From NCBI RefSeq assembly GCF_900105255.1, contig NZ_LT629763.1, positions 2,356,001 through 2,420,000 of the forward strand: a stretch of 64,000 nucleotides of DNA, written 5' to 3'. This DNA comes from Halopseudomonas sabulinigri. GTDB lineage: Bacteria > Pseudomonadota > Gammaproteobacteria > Pseudomonadales > Pseudomonadaceae. Of the stretch, positions 16,046 through 25,647 are shown piece by piece. A program made the translations under genes and the position numbers. The notes below the pieces were generated by a model. The model was given only the letters and a program-made list of their open reading frames with translations, was not told the DNA's origin and did not search any database. Every line of letters starts with the position of its first letter. The stretch's first letter is position 1.

Positions 16046-17296
16046 TTACTTCTTGCTGCTGGTGAACTCCGGATAGGCTTCCATACCGCACTCGGAGATA
16101 TCGACGCCTTCGTACTCTTCTTCTTCGCTGACGCGCAGGCCCATCACCAGTTTGATGATGCTCCACACGATCAGGCTGGAGATGAATACCCAGAGGAAGA
16201 TGACTACGATGCCCAGCAACTGCGCTTTCAGAGAAGCGTCGCCGTTGGTCAGGCAGACAGCCAGCAGACCCCAGATACCGACCACACCGTGAACGGAGAT
16301 GGCACCGACCGGATCGTCGATCTTCAGTTTGTCCAGAGCCAGGACAGAGAAGACTACGATCACACCACCCACCGCACCGATCAGCGTCGCCTGCAGACCA
16401 CCGGGGGTCAGCGGCTCGGCAGTGATGGCAACCAGGCCAGCCAGTGCGCCGTTCAGCGCCATGGTCAGGTCAGCCTTGCCGAACAGGATGCGTGCAACCA
16501 CCAGACCGGCAATCAGACCACCAGCAGCAGCAGCGTTGGTGTTCAGGAAGATTTGCGCAACCGCGTTGGCATCGGAGATGTTGGACACCACCAACTGCGA
16601 ACCACCGTTGAAGCCGAACCAGCCCAGCCAGAGGATGAACATACCCAGGGTAGCCAGCGGCAGGTTGGCACCAGGGATGGCGCTGATCTGACCGTTGGAA
16701 CCATACTTGCCCTTACGAGCGCCCAGCAGCAGAACACCAGCCAGAGCCGCAGTCGCACCGGTCAGGTGAACCACGCCGGAACCGGCAAAGTCCAGGAAGC
16801 CCGCTTCGTTCAGGAAGCCACCGCCCCATTTCCAGAAGCCCTGGATCGGGTAGATGAAGCCAGTCATGATCACGGCGAACACCAGGAAGGCGAACAGCTT
16901 CATGCGCTCGGCCACGGCACCGGAAACGATGGACATGGCAGTGGCGACGAAGACCACCTGGAAGAAGAAGTCCGATGCCACCGAGTAGTAAGGTGCATCA
17001 TCGCCACCAGCGAGGACGTCTTCAACGGTATTTTCAGCACCGATCAGTACGCCAAAGCTCGGGAAGATGCCGCCTTCCGGGCTGGAATACATGATGTGGT
17101 AACCGATCAGCAGGTACATGGTGCACGCGACAGCGTACAGGGCCACGTTCTTGGTGAGGATTTCAGTGGTGTTCTTGGCGCGAACCAGACCGGCTTCGAG
17201 CATGGCAAAACCTGCTGCCATCCACATGACCAGCGCGCCGCAAACCAGAAAGTAGAATGTATCAAGTGCGTACTTGATTTGTACGATGTCTTCCAT
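16046..17296 (-). CDS. amtB: Ammonium transporter AmtB
   Basis: 416 residues with about eleven membrane helices. Starts directly with the first core helix (ALDTFYFLVCGALVMWMAAG), so there is no cleaved signal peptide as in E. coli AmtB. Visible signatures: GFAMLEAGLVRAKNT, VVHLTGATAALAG with a pore-lining His, and ISVHGVVGIWGLLAV with the second His. GGGGGG precedes the ATG. It lies 52 nt after glnK; the GlnK trimer blocks AmtB when nitrogen is ample. Controlled from the sigma54 promoter upstream of the relic gene. Confidence 0.96.
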   Translation of the reverse strand: MEDIVQIKYALDTFYFLVCGALVMWMAAGFAMLEAGLVRAKNTTEILTKNVALYAVACTMYLLIGYHIMYSSPEGGIFPSFGVLIGAENTVEDVLAGGDDAPYYSVASDFFFQVVFVATAMSIVSGAVAERMKLFAFLVFAVIMTGFIYPIQGFWKWGGGFLNEAGFLDFAGSGVVHLTGATAALAGVLLLGARKGKYGSNGQISAIPGANLPLATLGMFILWLGWFGFNGGSQLVVSNISDANAVAQIFLNTNAAAAGGLIAGLVVARILFGKADLTMALNGALAGLVAITAEPLTPGGLQATLIGAVGGVIVVFSVLALDKLKIDDPVGAISVHGVVGIWGLLAVCLTNGDASLKAQLLGIVVIFLWVFISSLIVWSIIKLVMGLRVSEEEEYEGVDISECGMEAYPEFTSSKK

Positions 17297-17348
17297 TTTA
17301 AGCCCCCCATATAGGCTTGTTTACTGCATTCTGTGAAAGAGCGTGCTC

Positions 17349-17902
<554 letters not shown>

Positions 17903-17995
17903 TGTTATGCTCCTGATGTGATTCATCACTGTTCTGGCTGCAAACTGAGGCGTGCCCTGAATCAGGCATACCTCGACTGTCAGCTGAGGGACACA

Positions 17996-18012
17996 TTGCA
18001 GAAAGCCTGCCA
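17996..18012 (-). promoter_or_regulatory. Sigma54 promoter of the glnK-amtB transcript
   Basis: The minus strand reads TGGCAGGCTTTCTGCAA: GG, ten bases, GC, the -24/-12 pattern of RpoN promoters. It lies about 95 nt before the relic porin start and about 310 nt before glnK. Paired NtrC-like sites upstream support it. Confidence 0.75.
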
Positions 18013-18086
18013 GTTTTGTTTTTTTGTTTAAAAACAGTCACTTGAAAAATACGACCAATCAAATAACCAAGCCACAACAGTCCCTA

Positions 18087-18116
18087 TGCACCAGTGTAGT
18101 GCGCAGTTGTGGTGCG
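18087..18116. promoter_or_regulatory. Two overlapping NtrC-like enhancer sites
   Basis: TGCACC-N5-AGTGCG (18087-18103) and TGCGCA-N5-GGTGCG (18100-18116) both fit the TGCACC-N5-GGTGCA pattern of NtrC. They stand about 75-105 bp upstream of the -24 element, a normal enhancer distance. Confidence 0.6.
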
Positions 18117-18236
18117 TGCGCGCCATCAACGCACAATCAGGGCGCGCGTTTCGATCTGCGTGCACTCGGTGCTACACTGCGAGACCAACGCGGGCACAAG
18201 CCCGCTGCACGTCAACCACTGCCGCAGGTAGCCGGA

Positions 18237-18482
18237 ATGTTGCATAAACTCGTGATAGACGCCGTGAGCAGCCAGGCCAGCAAGCTGCTGATGAGTGAAA
18301 AAGGCCTGCCCGCACCGGATGTTGAAAAGCACCTCAAGGCGATGTTGCAAAGCGCGCTCAGCAAGCTGGATGTGGTCAGCCGCGATGAGTTCGAAACCCA
18401 GCAGGCCGTTCTGCTGCGTACCCGCGAGCGTCTGGAAGCACTTGAAGCGCGCGTGGCCGAAATGGAACAGCAAAACCAATAA
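18237..18482 (+). CDS. ubiK: Ubiquinone biosynthesis accessory factor UbiK
   Basis: 81 residues starting MLHKLVIDAV. Amphipathic helix followed by a C-terminal coiled coil (LRTRERLEALEARVAEME), the layout of UbiK/YqiC, and the typical position next to comM and glnK in pseudomonads. UbiK helps the membrane association of the aerobic Ubi complex with UbiJ. A longer in-frame extension upstream lacks conservation features and is rejected. Confidence 0.88.
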   Translation: MLHKLVIDAVSSQASKLLMSEKGLPAPDVEKHLKAMLQSALSKLDVVSRDEFETQQAVLLRTRERLEALEARVAEMEQQNQ

Positions 18483-18541
18483 TCCCAAGCGCCTGATTCC
18501 GGCTGTATCAGGCACACCACGTTGACGATCAAGGAGTGATC

Positions 18542-20050
18542 ATGTCACTGGCGATAGTCCACAGCCGCGCCCGCCTGGGCATTCAGGCTCCCCCTGTCAG
18601 CGTTGAAGTACACCTGGCCAATGGCATGCCCAGCCTGACCCTGGTCGGCCTGCCGGAAACCGCCGTACGCGAAAGCAAAGACCGCGTGCGCAGTGCCCTG
18701 CAGAACGCCCAGCTCGACTTTCCCAGCCTCAAGCGCATCACCATCAATCTTGCCCCCGCCGATCTGCCTAAAGAGGGCGGCCGCTTCGACCTGGCCATCG
18801 CCCTGGGCCTGCTGGCCGCCAGCGGGCAGATACCCGGCGACGCGCTGGCCGAGTGCGAATGTATTGGCGAGCTGGCCCTGTCCGGCGAACTCCGTCCGGT
18901 GCAGGGCGTGCTGCCGGTTGCCCTGGCGTGCCGCGAGGCAGGCCGCACATTGATACTGCCGCGCGCCAACGCCGCCGAAGCCGCACTGGTAAAGGGCGTC
19001 GAGCTGATCGCGGCCGACCACCTGCTGGCACTGTGTGAGCACCTGCGCAACGAGCAACCGCTGCCAGCCCTCGCCCCACCGCCGCCAAGTCCAGCGCCCA
19101 AGGTGGCCGAACTGGCAGATGTGCAAGGACAGCAGCAGGCCAAGCGGGCGCTCATCGTCGCCGCCAGCGGCGGGCACAACCTGTTGCTGTTTGGCCCACC
19201 CGGTACCGGCAAGACCCTGCTCGCCAGCCGCCTCCCGGGCATACTGCCGCCGCTGCAGGAGCAGGAGGCGCTGGAGGTCGCAGCCATTCAATCGGTATGC
19301 GACCGCACGCCCCTGACCGCGTGGCCGGGTCGACCCTTTCGTGCGCCTCATCATGGTGCGTCAGCCGCAGCATTGGTCGGCGGCGGCAGCCAGCCGCGCC
19401 CCGGTGAGATCAGCCAGGCACACAACGGCGTACTCTTCTTGGATGAGCTGCCCGAGTTCGACCGCAAGGTACTGGAGATGCTGCGCGAGCCGCTGGAGTC
19501 GGGCTGCATTCATATTGCTCGCGCACGCGAGCAACTGACCTTCCCTGCGCGCTTTCAGTTGATCGCCGCCATGAACCCCTGCCCGTGCGGCTTTCAGGGT
19601 GACCCCAGCGCGCGCTGCCGCTGCACCCCGGAACAGGTGCAGCGCTACCGCAGCAAGCTCTCAGGCCCGCTGCTGGACCGCATTGACCTGCACCTGGCGA
19701 TGCACAACGAACCCTTCTCAATGGGCGCCGAACACAGCCGTGGGGTACCGGATACCCTCACTGCCGCTGCCCAGGTTCTTGCAGCACGGCAACGTCAGGC
19801 AGCCCGTCAGCAGGGGCTCAACGCGCATCTGGGTCTGGATGGCATCCGCGAGCACTGCGCCCTGGAAGATGCAGACGCCGGTTGGTTGGAGCAAGCCATC
19901 ACCCGCCTCGGGCTGTCTCGCCGGGCCAGCCACCGCAGCCTGAAAGTCGCCAGGACGCTGGCGGATCTTGCCGGAGAGGCGCGTATCAGTCGCGCTCACC
20001 TGGCCGAAGCGCTGCAGTATCGCCAACTCGATCGCCAGCCCGGTCACTGA
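18542..20050 (+). CDS. comM: YifB/ComM Mg-chelatase-like AAA ATPase
   Basis: 502 residues from the ATG with AAGGAG 6 nt upstream (a GTG codon two codons earlier is possible). N-terminal ChlI-like domain (GLPETAVRESKDRVRSAL), Walker A LFGPPGTGKTLLASRLPG near 216, Walker B GVLFLDELPEF, and the signature MNPCPCG. The C-terminal sensor region is SRRASHRSLKVARTLADL. ComM is a hexameric branch-migration helicase used during natural transformation. Single gene, 59 nt after ubiK. Confidence 0.93.
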   Translation: MSLAIVHSRARLGIQAPPVSVEVHLANGMPSLTLVGLPETAVRESKDRVRSALQNAQLDFPSLKRITINLAPADLPKEGGRFDLAIALGLLAASGQIPGDALAECECIGELALSGELRPVQGVLPVALACREAGRTLILPRANAAEAALVKGVELIAADHLLALCEHLRNEQPLPALAPPPPSPAPKVAELADVQGQQQAKRALIVAASGGHNLLLFGPPGTGKTLLASRLPGILPPLQEQEALEVAAIQSVCDRTPLTAWPGRPFRAPHHGASAAALVGGGSQPRPGEISQAHNGVLFLDELPEFDRKVLEMLREPLESGCIHIARAREQLTFPARFQLIAAMNPCPCGFQGDPSARCRCTPEQVQRYRSKLSGPLLDRIDLHLAMHNEPFSMGAEHSRGVPDTLTAAAQVLAARQRQAARQQGLNAHLGLDGIREHCALEDADAGWLEQAITRLGLSRRASHRSLKVARTLADLAGEARISRAHLAEALQYRQLDRQPGH

Positions 20051-20330
20051 CTCAGAGCGCCGCCTGCTGGCCCGGCTGGTCTGCCGCCAGGCGCGATTAC
20101 CCTGCACTGCAGGTGAGCATCGCTTGCGAAATAACTACCGCAGCGATGCCCGCAGCGCAGGAAGGCGCTCGGCCACCGGGCATAGCATCGGGGAAAAAGG
20201 GATAGGCGGCACTGGCAGGGTGCGCCAGTTGCACTATAGTGGAACCCAGCGGGGCGGCGTCGGTTTTGAATAGCATGGCGCCAGCAAAGTCGATAGTCGC
20301 CTCGCTATTACCAACCCCTGCCAACGTATC
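20051..20330. other. Intergenic spacer between comM and the GGDEF-EAL gene
   Basis: 280 bp between convergent genes. I see no RNA gene, clear terminator hairpin or conserved small frame here. Confidence 0.5.
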
Positions 20331-22040
20331 TCAGCTGATCAGCGTCGAGACCTTGTTGCTGGTCTTCAAGGCTTCATCTCGCCCCATGCTGTAGGCATCC
20401 ATGAAGTAGCACAGCTCATCGAAGCTCAACGCCGGACTGATGAAATACCCCTGCACCTGCTCACAGCCAAGGCTGCGCAGCACTTCAAGCTGTTCACGCT
20501 GCTCGACGCCCTCCGCGACCACCTCCAGTCCCAGGCTGTGGCCCATATCGATCATCGCCCCCACCAACTGACGGTCGGCAGTACGTTCGGCAATGCCCTT
20601 GACGAAGCTGCGGTCAATCTTCAGCAGATTGATCGGCAAGCTGTGCAGGTGAACAAAGGACGAAAAGCCCGTACCAAAGTCGTCCAGCGAGAAGCGCACA
20701 CCCAGACCGGTCATGCCATCCATGGTCATCAGCACCTGCTCGGGCTGCTGCATGACCGCGGTTTCGGTCAGCTCGAACTCCAACCAGTGCGGATCAATGC
20801 CGGTACGCTCCAGCAAGCGTTTGACCGTCGACAACAGGCGGCTGTCCTGAAACTGACGGAACGACATATTGACCGCGATATGCACCGGCGGCGTGCCCAT
20901 TTTCTGCAGCCGCGCCAGGTCGTGACAGGCCCGTGCGATAACCCAATAGCCCATGGGCACAATCAGCCCGGTCTCTTCCGCTAGCGGGATAAATTCGTTC
21001 GGCCCGAGCAGACCGCGCTCCGGATGGCGCCAGCGGATCAGCCCCTCCAGCCCGACAATGTTGCCGGTACTCAACTCGACGCGCGGCTGGTAATGCAGCT
21101 CAAACTCGCTGCGGCGCAGCGCCTGTCGTAGCGCCGACTCAAACTCGATCAGGCTGTGCGCCTGCAGATTGATGCGCTCATCATAGAAATGGAAGTTACA
21201 GCCGCGCTGCCCCTTGGCCTGCAGCATCGCCAGATTCGCGTGCAGCAACAGGCTGTCTACCGTCTGCCCACCCTCGGGATAGGTGGCAATACCCACACTG
21301 CAGCCCAACAGCAGCCCTTCGCGATTGACGGTAAAAGGCTCGGCCATTTCGTTGGTCACTTTCTGCGCGATCTGCAGCAGATTGCTGGCCGTGGTGTAGT
21401 CCTCAATCACCAGGGCAAATTCATCGCTGCCCATGCGGCCGATGGTATCGGTATTGCGCAGCACGCTGCGCAGGCGTGAAACCACCTCACAGATGATGTC
21501 ATCGCCGGCGCTGTGGCCCAGTGTGTCGTTAACGTGGCGGAAGTTGTCGAGGTCGATGAAAAACACCGCCAGAGGCTGGTTGGTACGCAGCGCACGGCGC
21601 ATGCCCTGTTTGAGCCGATCCTGAAACATCTGGCGGTTGCAGGTGCCGGTCAGAGCGTCATAGCTGGCGGCGTGATCGAGCGCCGAGCGCAGCCGGTGAC
21701 GCTCGATCGCATACTGAAAACAGCGGATGATTTCACTGCTGCTGGATTGGTCCCAGAGGGTATCGTGACGGCCGTTGCCAATACCGGAAAAGTCCGGCTC
21801 GTTGGCGAGATGAATCACCGGTACGCCACAATCGGCCAGCAACGCCAGGTTTTCGGCACGTGCCAGTACGGCCTGCACCTCACCCCGATTGATCTCGGTC
21901 TGCAGAGCGTGCCAGCTTTCCTGACGCTCGAGCACAAAGAGGCTGCTTTTCACGGCAGATAGCCGCCGGCACAGCTGCACAAAGGCGCCGTGGTCACTAT
22001 CAAGTAGCACTATTCGCTGCGTTGGACTATCCGCGCTCAA
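20331..22040 (-). CDS. GGDEF-EAL c-di-GMP protein with degenerate GSDEF
   Basis: 569 residues. The first 120 residues look like a receiver-like fold (RIVLLDSDHGAFVQLCRRL) without a clear phospho-acceptor. GGDEF domain about 130-295, whose active-site loop reads GSDEF (about 202-206) instead of GGDEF. EAL domain about 310-555 with EGLIRWRHP, NMSFRQF, ELTETAVM, LDDFGTGFSS, KIDRSFV and EGVE, so all phosphodiesterase residues are present though the motif is EGL. Most likely a c-di-GMP phosphodiesterase with a weak or regulatory GGDEF half. Cytoplasmic. Confidence 0.9.
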   Translation of the reverse strand: MSADSPTQRIVLLDSDHGAFVQLCRRLSAVKSSLFVLERQESWHALQTEINRGEVQAVLARAENLALLADCGVPVIHLANEPDFSGIGNGRHDTLWDQSSSSEIIRCFQYAIERHRLRSALDHAASYDALTGTCNRQMFQDRLKQGMRRALRTNQPLAVFFIDLDNFRHVNDTLGHSAGDDIICEVVSRLRSVLRNTDTIGRMGSDEFALVIEDYTTASNLLQIAQKVTNEMAEPFTVNREGLLLGCSVGIATYPEGGQTVDSLLLHANLAMLQAKGQRGCNFHFYDERINLQAHSLIEFESALRQALRRSEFELHYQPRVELSTGNIVGLEGLIRWRHPERGLLGPNEFIPLAEETGLIVPMGYWVIARACHDLARLQKMGTPPVHIAVNMSFRQFQDSRLLSTVKRLLERTGIDPHWLEFELTETAVMQQPEQVLMTMDGMTGLGVRFSLDDFGTGFSSFVHLHSLPINLLKIDRSFVKGIAERTADRQLVGAMIDMGHSLGLEVVAEGVEQREQLEVLRSLGCEQVQGYFISPALSFDELCYFMDAYSMGRDEALKTSNKVSTLIS

Positions 22041-22362
22041 CTTAGCGATCCCCCAAGGATCAAAACAAATTCCGAATCAATCGGCGCCGACTCCCAATCG
22101 TCAGCGCCACCTCAACCCATTGCTATCTATATGATTTATTTCGGGTCTTGCTCACGCCAGGCGACTAGTCGCGCCCGTTCGCAAAAGATTCAGAACGCCT
22201 CAAACAATAAGTTTCTTTTAAATTTAGTTATATACAACGCTTTTATAAAGCCAGTTATAGCGAAATTCTTGCCATTAACCAAGCCTAGCGTTTGGCTACT
22301 ACCAGGGCAGTTGAGCAAAAACTGCTACTATTGCCCACCCCCAGCGCAGGAGAAGCCGACCA
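22041..22362. other. Divergent promoter region upstream of rep
   Basis: 322 bp between the divergent GGDEF-EAL and rep genes. The stretch 22190-22275 is strongly AT-rich compared with the rest of the window and probably holds promoters. No gene, repeat or RNA seen. Confidence 0.5.
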
Positions 22363-24372
22363 GTGGCAAGCCTCAACCCCCGTCAACAGGAAGCCGTCGA
22401 ATACATCAGCGGGCCGCTGCTGGTTCTGGCTGGCGCGGGCAGCGGCAAAACCAGCGTGATCACCCGCAAGATCGCCTATCTGGTGAAGGAATGCGGCATT
22501 CGCGCGCAACACATCATCGCCGTGACTTTTACCAACAAGGCCGCGCGCGAGATGAAGGCGCGGGTTGGCCAACTGATCAAGGGCCCAGACGCGCGCGGCC
22601 TGACGGTGTCGACCTTCCATAACCTGGGCCTGAACATTATCCGCAAGGAGCATCAACGCCTTGGCTTCAAGCCCGGCTTCTCGATCTTTGATCAGCAGGA
22701 CGCCCTTGCGCTGATTACCGACCTGATGCGCCGCGACTACGGCGCCGATGATGGCATCGACGGCATTCAGGCGAAGATATCCTCCTGGAAGAATGACCTG
22801 ATCCTGCCCGACGAGGCCATGGCGCTAGCCAAAACGCCACAGGACCAGACCGCCGCCAGCGTCTACATCCACTACCAGCGCACACTCAAGGCCTACAACG
22901 CGGTCGACTTCGACGACCTGATCCTGATCCCGGTGGTGCTGTTTCGCGACAACCCAGACATTCTGGAGAAGTGGCAATTTCGCATCCGTTATATGCTGGT
23001 CGACGAATATCAGGACACCAACGCCAGCCAATATCTGCTGGTCAAGATGCTGGTAGGCCAGCAGGCGCGCTTTACCGTGGTGGGCGACGACGACCAATCG
23101 ATCTACGCCTGGCGCGGCGCGCGGCCAGAAAACCTGGCACAGCTGAAGGACGACTTTCCTGCGCTCAAGGTAGTGATGCTGGAGCAGAACTACCGCTCCA
23201 CCAGCCGCATCCTGCGCGCCGCCAACACGCTGATCGCCAACAACCCGCACGTGTTCGAGAAACAGCTCTGGAGCGAGCTGGGCTATGGCGAGCCGCTGCG
23301 CGTGATCCGCTGCCGCAATGAGGAGGCGGAAGCCGAGCGTGTAGCGGTGGAAATTCAAAACCAGCACTTGCAGCACAAGCGCGCGTGGCGCGACTTTGCC
23401 ATCCTTTATCGCGGCAATCATCAAGCGCGGCTGATCGAACTCAAGCTGCAGCATCATCAGGTGCCTTACCACCTCTCCGGCGGCACCAGTTTCTTCGCCC
23501 GGCAGGAAGTAAAAGACCTGATGTCCTACTTCCGCTTGCTGGTAAACCAGGATGACGACAACGCCCTGCTGCGCGTGATCAATGTGCCGCGCCGCGAGAT
23601 CGGCCCCGCCACGCTGGAAAAGCTTGGCACCTACGCCAACGAGCGCGGCGTCAGCATGTATCAGGCCTGCACCGAAACCGGCCTGAGCGAGCGCCTGGAT
23701 AGCCGCTATAGCGAGAAACTGCAACGCTTCATCCACTGGATGGATGGCGTGCGCATGCGCTGCGCCAAGGAAGACCCAATCGACGCACTGCGTCAGATGA
23801 TTCTCGACCTGGACTATGAAAACTGGATCCGCCAGAACTGCTCCAGCGACGAGATCGCCGCCAAGCGCATGGGCAACGTCTGGTTTCTGCTCGACTCGCT
23901 CAAGAGCATTGTCGAGAAAGACGAAAGCGGCGAAACCAGCATCGAAGATGCCATCGCCAAACTGGTGCTGCGCGACATGCTGGAGCGCCAGGAGGAAGAA
24001 GAGGACAACGACCGCGTGCAGCTAATGACCCTGCATGCTTCCAAGGGGCTGGAATATCCGCACGTGTTCATCATGGGCATGGAAGAAGAGATACTGCCAC
24101 ACCGCTCCAGCATCGAAGCCGACAGCGTGGAAGAGGAGCGACGCCTGGCGTATGTGGGCATCACCCGCGCACGCAAGACGCTGTGCTTTACCTTCGCCGC
24201 CAAACGCCGCCAGTTTGGCGAAGTGTTCGACTGCCTGCCTAGCCGGTTTCTGGAGGAAATTCCCTCTGAGGATCTGGAGTGGGAAGGCACCGAAGAAGCA
24301 CCCGCAGCAGAAAAGCAGGCCCGCGGCCAGGCGGCACTGTCCAACCTGCGCGGACTGCTCAAAGGCTCCTGA
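22363..24372 (+). CDS. rep: ATP-dependent DNA helicase Rep
   Basis: 669 residues with a GTG start after CAGGAGAAG. SF1 (UvrD/Rep) motifs in order: GAGSGKTSVITRK, VDEYQDTNASQY, GDDDQSIYAWRGA, LEQNYRS, LHASKGLEYPHVF and RRLAYVGITRARKTL. The length and the motifs are those of Rep rather than UvrD. It clears proteins ahead of replication forks as a 3'-5' helicase. The neighbour is cytochrome c5, as in other pseudomonads. Confidence 0.95.
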   Translation: MASLNPRQQEAVEYISGPLLVLAGAGSGKTSVITRKIAYLVKECGIRAQHIIAVTFTNKAAREMKARVGQLIKGPDARGLTVSTFHNLGLNIIRKEHQRLGFKPGFSIFDQQDALALITDLMRRDYGADDGIDGIQAKISSWKNDLILPDEAMALAKTPQDQTAASVYIHYQRTLKAYNAVDFDDLILIPVVLFRDNPDILEKWQFRIRYMLVDEYQDTNASQYLLVKMLVGQQARFTVVGDDDQSIYAWRGARPENLAQLKDDFPALKVVMLEQNYRSTSRILRAANTLIANNPHVFEKQLWSELGYGEPLRVIRCRNEEAEAERVAVEIQNQHLQHKRAWRDFAILYRGNHQARLIELKLQHHQVPYHLSGGTSFFARQEVKDLMSYFRLLVNQDDDNALLRVINVPRREIGPATLEKLGTYANERGVSMYQACTETGLSERLDSRYSEKLQRFIHWMDGVRMRCAKEDPIDALRQMILDLDYENWIRQNCSSDEIAAKRMGNVWFLLDSLKSIVEKDESGETSIEDAIAKLVLRDMLERQEEEEDNDRVQLMTLHASKGLEYPHVFIMGMEEEILPHRSSIEADSVEEERRLAYVGITRARKTLCFTFAAKRRQFGEVFDCLPSRFLEEIPSEDLEWEGTEEAPAAEKQARGQAALSNLRGLLKGS

Positions 24373-24384
24373 GCCAGAAAGCAA

Positions 24385-24409
24385 AACGCCCCGCACAGGG
24401 CGGGGCGTT
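24385..24409. terminator. Bidirectional terminator between rep and cytochrome c5
   Basis: AACGCCCCGC (24385-24394), loop ACAGG, GCGGGGCGTT (24400-24409): a perfect 10-bp GC-rich stem with A residues on the left and TTC on the right, between convergent genes. Confidence 0.85.
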
Positions 24410-24431
24410 CATTGCAGCGTGACAGCTTGGA

Positions 24432-24854
24432 TCAGAGACCGGACATTTCCTTGATCGCCGCCAGCAGCTCTTCGTCGGAGCAGTCGCCACAGGTACCCTT
24501 CGGCGGCATCGAATTCAGACCGGCAATCGCATTTTTCAGCAGCTCATCAAGATCACCGCCGTGACGCGCACTCCAGGCTGCAGTATCACCGACCTTGGGC
24601 GCGCCCAGCACACCGGTGCCGTGACAGGCGGAGCAGAACTTGCCGACCACGTCGGCACCGGAGCGCGAACCACCACCGGCAGCAGCGCCACCGCCAGCCA
24701 CTTCTTCGGCGCAAGGGTCGCCTACCAGACACACTTCACCATAGGGCTTGAGACGCTCGGCGATGGCCTCTTCGTTGGCCGTTGCTGCAAAGGCGTTACC
24801 AGCCACCACAACCAGCATGGCCGCCGAGGCCAGCAGAATCTTTCTCAAAGTCAT
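24432..24854 (-). CDS. Cytochrome c5-type periplasmic monohaem cytochrome
   Basis: 140 residues from ATG 24854 (ATG at 24866 or 24872 also possible). Signal peptide MTLRKILLASAAM to NAFA. Haem site CSACH near residue 82 and a distal Met in LNSMPPKGTCGDCSDEE, where a Cys pair can form a disulfide. A Gly/Ala-rich linker (GGGAAAGGGSRSG) precedes the haem domain. A second Cys pair lies in the N-terminal part (EVCLVGDPCAEE). It carries electrons in the periplasm. Confidence 0.88.
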   Translation of the reverse strand: MTLRKILLASAAMLVVVAGNAFAATANEEAIAERLKPYGEVCLVGDPCAEEVAGGGAAAGGGSRSGADVVGKFCSACHGTGVLGAPKVGDTAAWSARHGGDLDELLKNAIAGLNSMPPKGTCGDCSDEELLAAIKEMSGL

Positions 24855-25084
24855 CACCTTATGCATCCTCATCATGGCTATAAGAGTCGCGCCCAAGTAC
24901 ATTGCCCGGACAATGTGCGCGAGTATACCGGGAAACCCGCAAGCGACAAAATAGCCAATGCCCACAACCCGCGCAGAACACCGCGGCGAATCACCGCACA
25001 AACATGGACGCCGGCAAATTCAATGCGTATCATTGCGGCGCTGAAACCCGCCCTGCCAAAGCATGGCCGAGCGTTTCACAACAC

Positions 25085-25161
25085 GCACCCGTAGCTCAGC
25101 TGGATAGAGTACCGCCCTCCGAAGGCGGGGGTCACAGGTTCGAATCCTGTCGGGTGCGCCA
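25085..25161 (+). tRNA. tRNA-Arg (anticodon CCG)
   Basis: 77 nt including the encoded CCA. Acceptor GCACCCG pairs with CGGGTGC; the D arm has GTAGCTCAGCTGGATAGAG; the anticodon stem CCGCC/GGCGG encloses CTCCGAA with anticodon CCG at 25119-25121; the T arm has ACAGG TTCGAAT CCTGT. Reads CGG arginine codons. Confidence 0.97.
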
Positions 25162-25206
25162 CACAAAGCAAAAGGCCCAGCAACTGCTGGGCCTTTTGCT
25201 TTGTGT
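25161..25206 (+). terminator. Long perfect hairpin after tRNA-Arg
   Basis: A 22-bp perfect stem with a 2-nt loop: ACACAAAGCAAAAGG... on the left and its complement ending ...CCTTTTGCTTTGTGT on the right. The inner part (GGCCCAGCA/TGCTGGGCC then TTTT) is a good rho-independent terminator for the tRNA. The outer part exists because the tRNA tail and the first repeat unit are inverted copies of the same sequence. Confidence 0.8.
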
Positions 25207-25324
25207 GGTTTACCGGACGGCAGATTCGAACCTGTCGTTCGACAAATCGCACCGCGATTTGGGCGGAGCAGAGCGGCGGGGCAGCGCCCCAAGAATCGCC
25301 AAAGCGATTCGCAGCCAATCCTGT
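25177..25324. repeat. 148-bp tandem repeat, copy 1
   Basis: Copies 1 and 2 start exactly 200 bp apart and differ at only four bases (25185, 25249, 25266, 25276 against the same offsets in copy 2). On the minus strand the unit contains AGGTTCGAATC and then CCACACAAAGC, also found at the 3' end and tail of the adjacent tRNA-Arg. It therefore looks like an inverted, diverged tRNA 3' end with its flank. No coding potential. Confidence 0.85.
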
Positions 25325-25376
25325 CTCGCTTGGACCACACTAACGCCACAGCGCACCTTCAGCCATACACGTCCTT

Positions 25377-25524
25377 CCAGCAACCGCTGGGCCTTTTGCT
25401 TTGTGTGGTTTACCGGACGGCAGATTCGAACCTGTCGTTCGACAAATCACACCGCGATTTGGGCGCAGCAGAGCGACGGGGCAGCGCCCCAAGAATCGCC
25501 AAAGCGATTCGCAGCCAATCCTGT
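25377..25524. repeat. 148-bp tandem repeat, copy 2
   Basis: Second copy of the unit described at 25177-25324, in the same orientation. The copies are separated by 52 bp of unique sequence. The high identity means a recent duplication or ongoing gene conversion. Confidence 0.85.
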
Positions 25525-25647
25525 TGCCTCAACCCAGCGCCACATGCACTGCACAGCGCGCAGGCACATGACCTGCTATGTACCTTTGCATACTTTGTTC
25601 GGCTGTTTACGGCAAACGTTCAACGGATGGCATCAACTTGGCGGCCG
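25525..25647. other. Spacer after the repeats
   Basis: Together with the repeats this completes a gene-free stretch from 25162 to 25647. Nothing recognisable in the last 123 bp. Confidence 0.5.

Larger units (their letters stand above)
17903..18236. other. Divergent control region between the relic porin and ubiK
   Basis: Holds the sigma54 promoter, the NtrC-like sites and an AT-rich stretch with a T7 run at 18018-18027. The ubiK leader occupies the right part. No further gene is seen. A frame open from 18024 into ubiK has no ribosome site and is not counted. Confidence 0.6.

Noticed and set aside
25177..25524. CRISPR array
   Set aside because: Only two units of 148 bp with a single 52-bp spacer and no cas gene; the unit resembles a tRNA tail.
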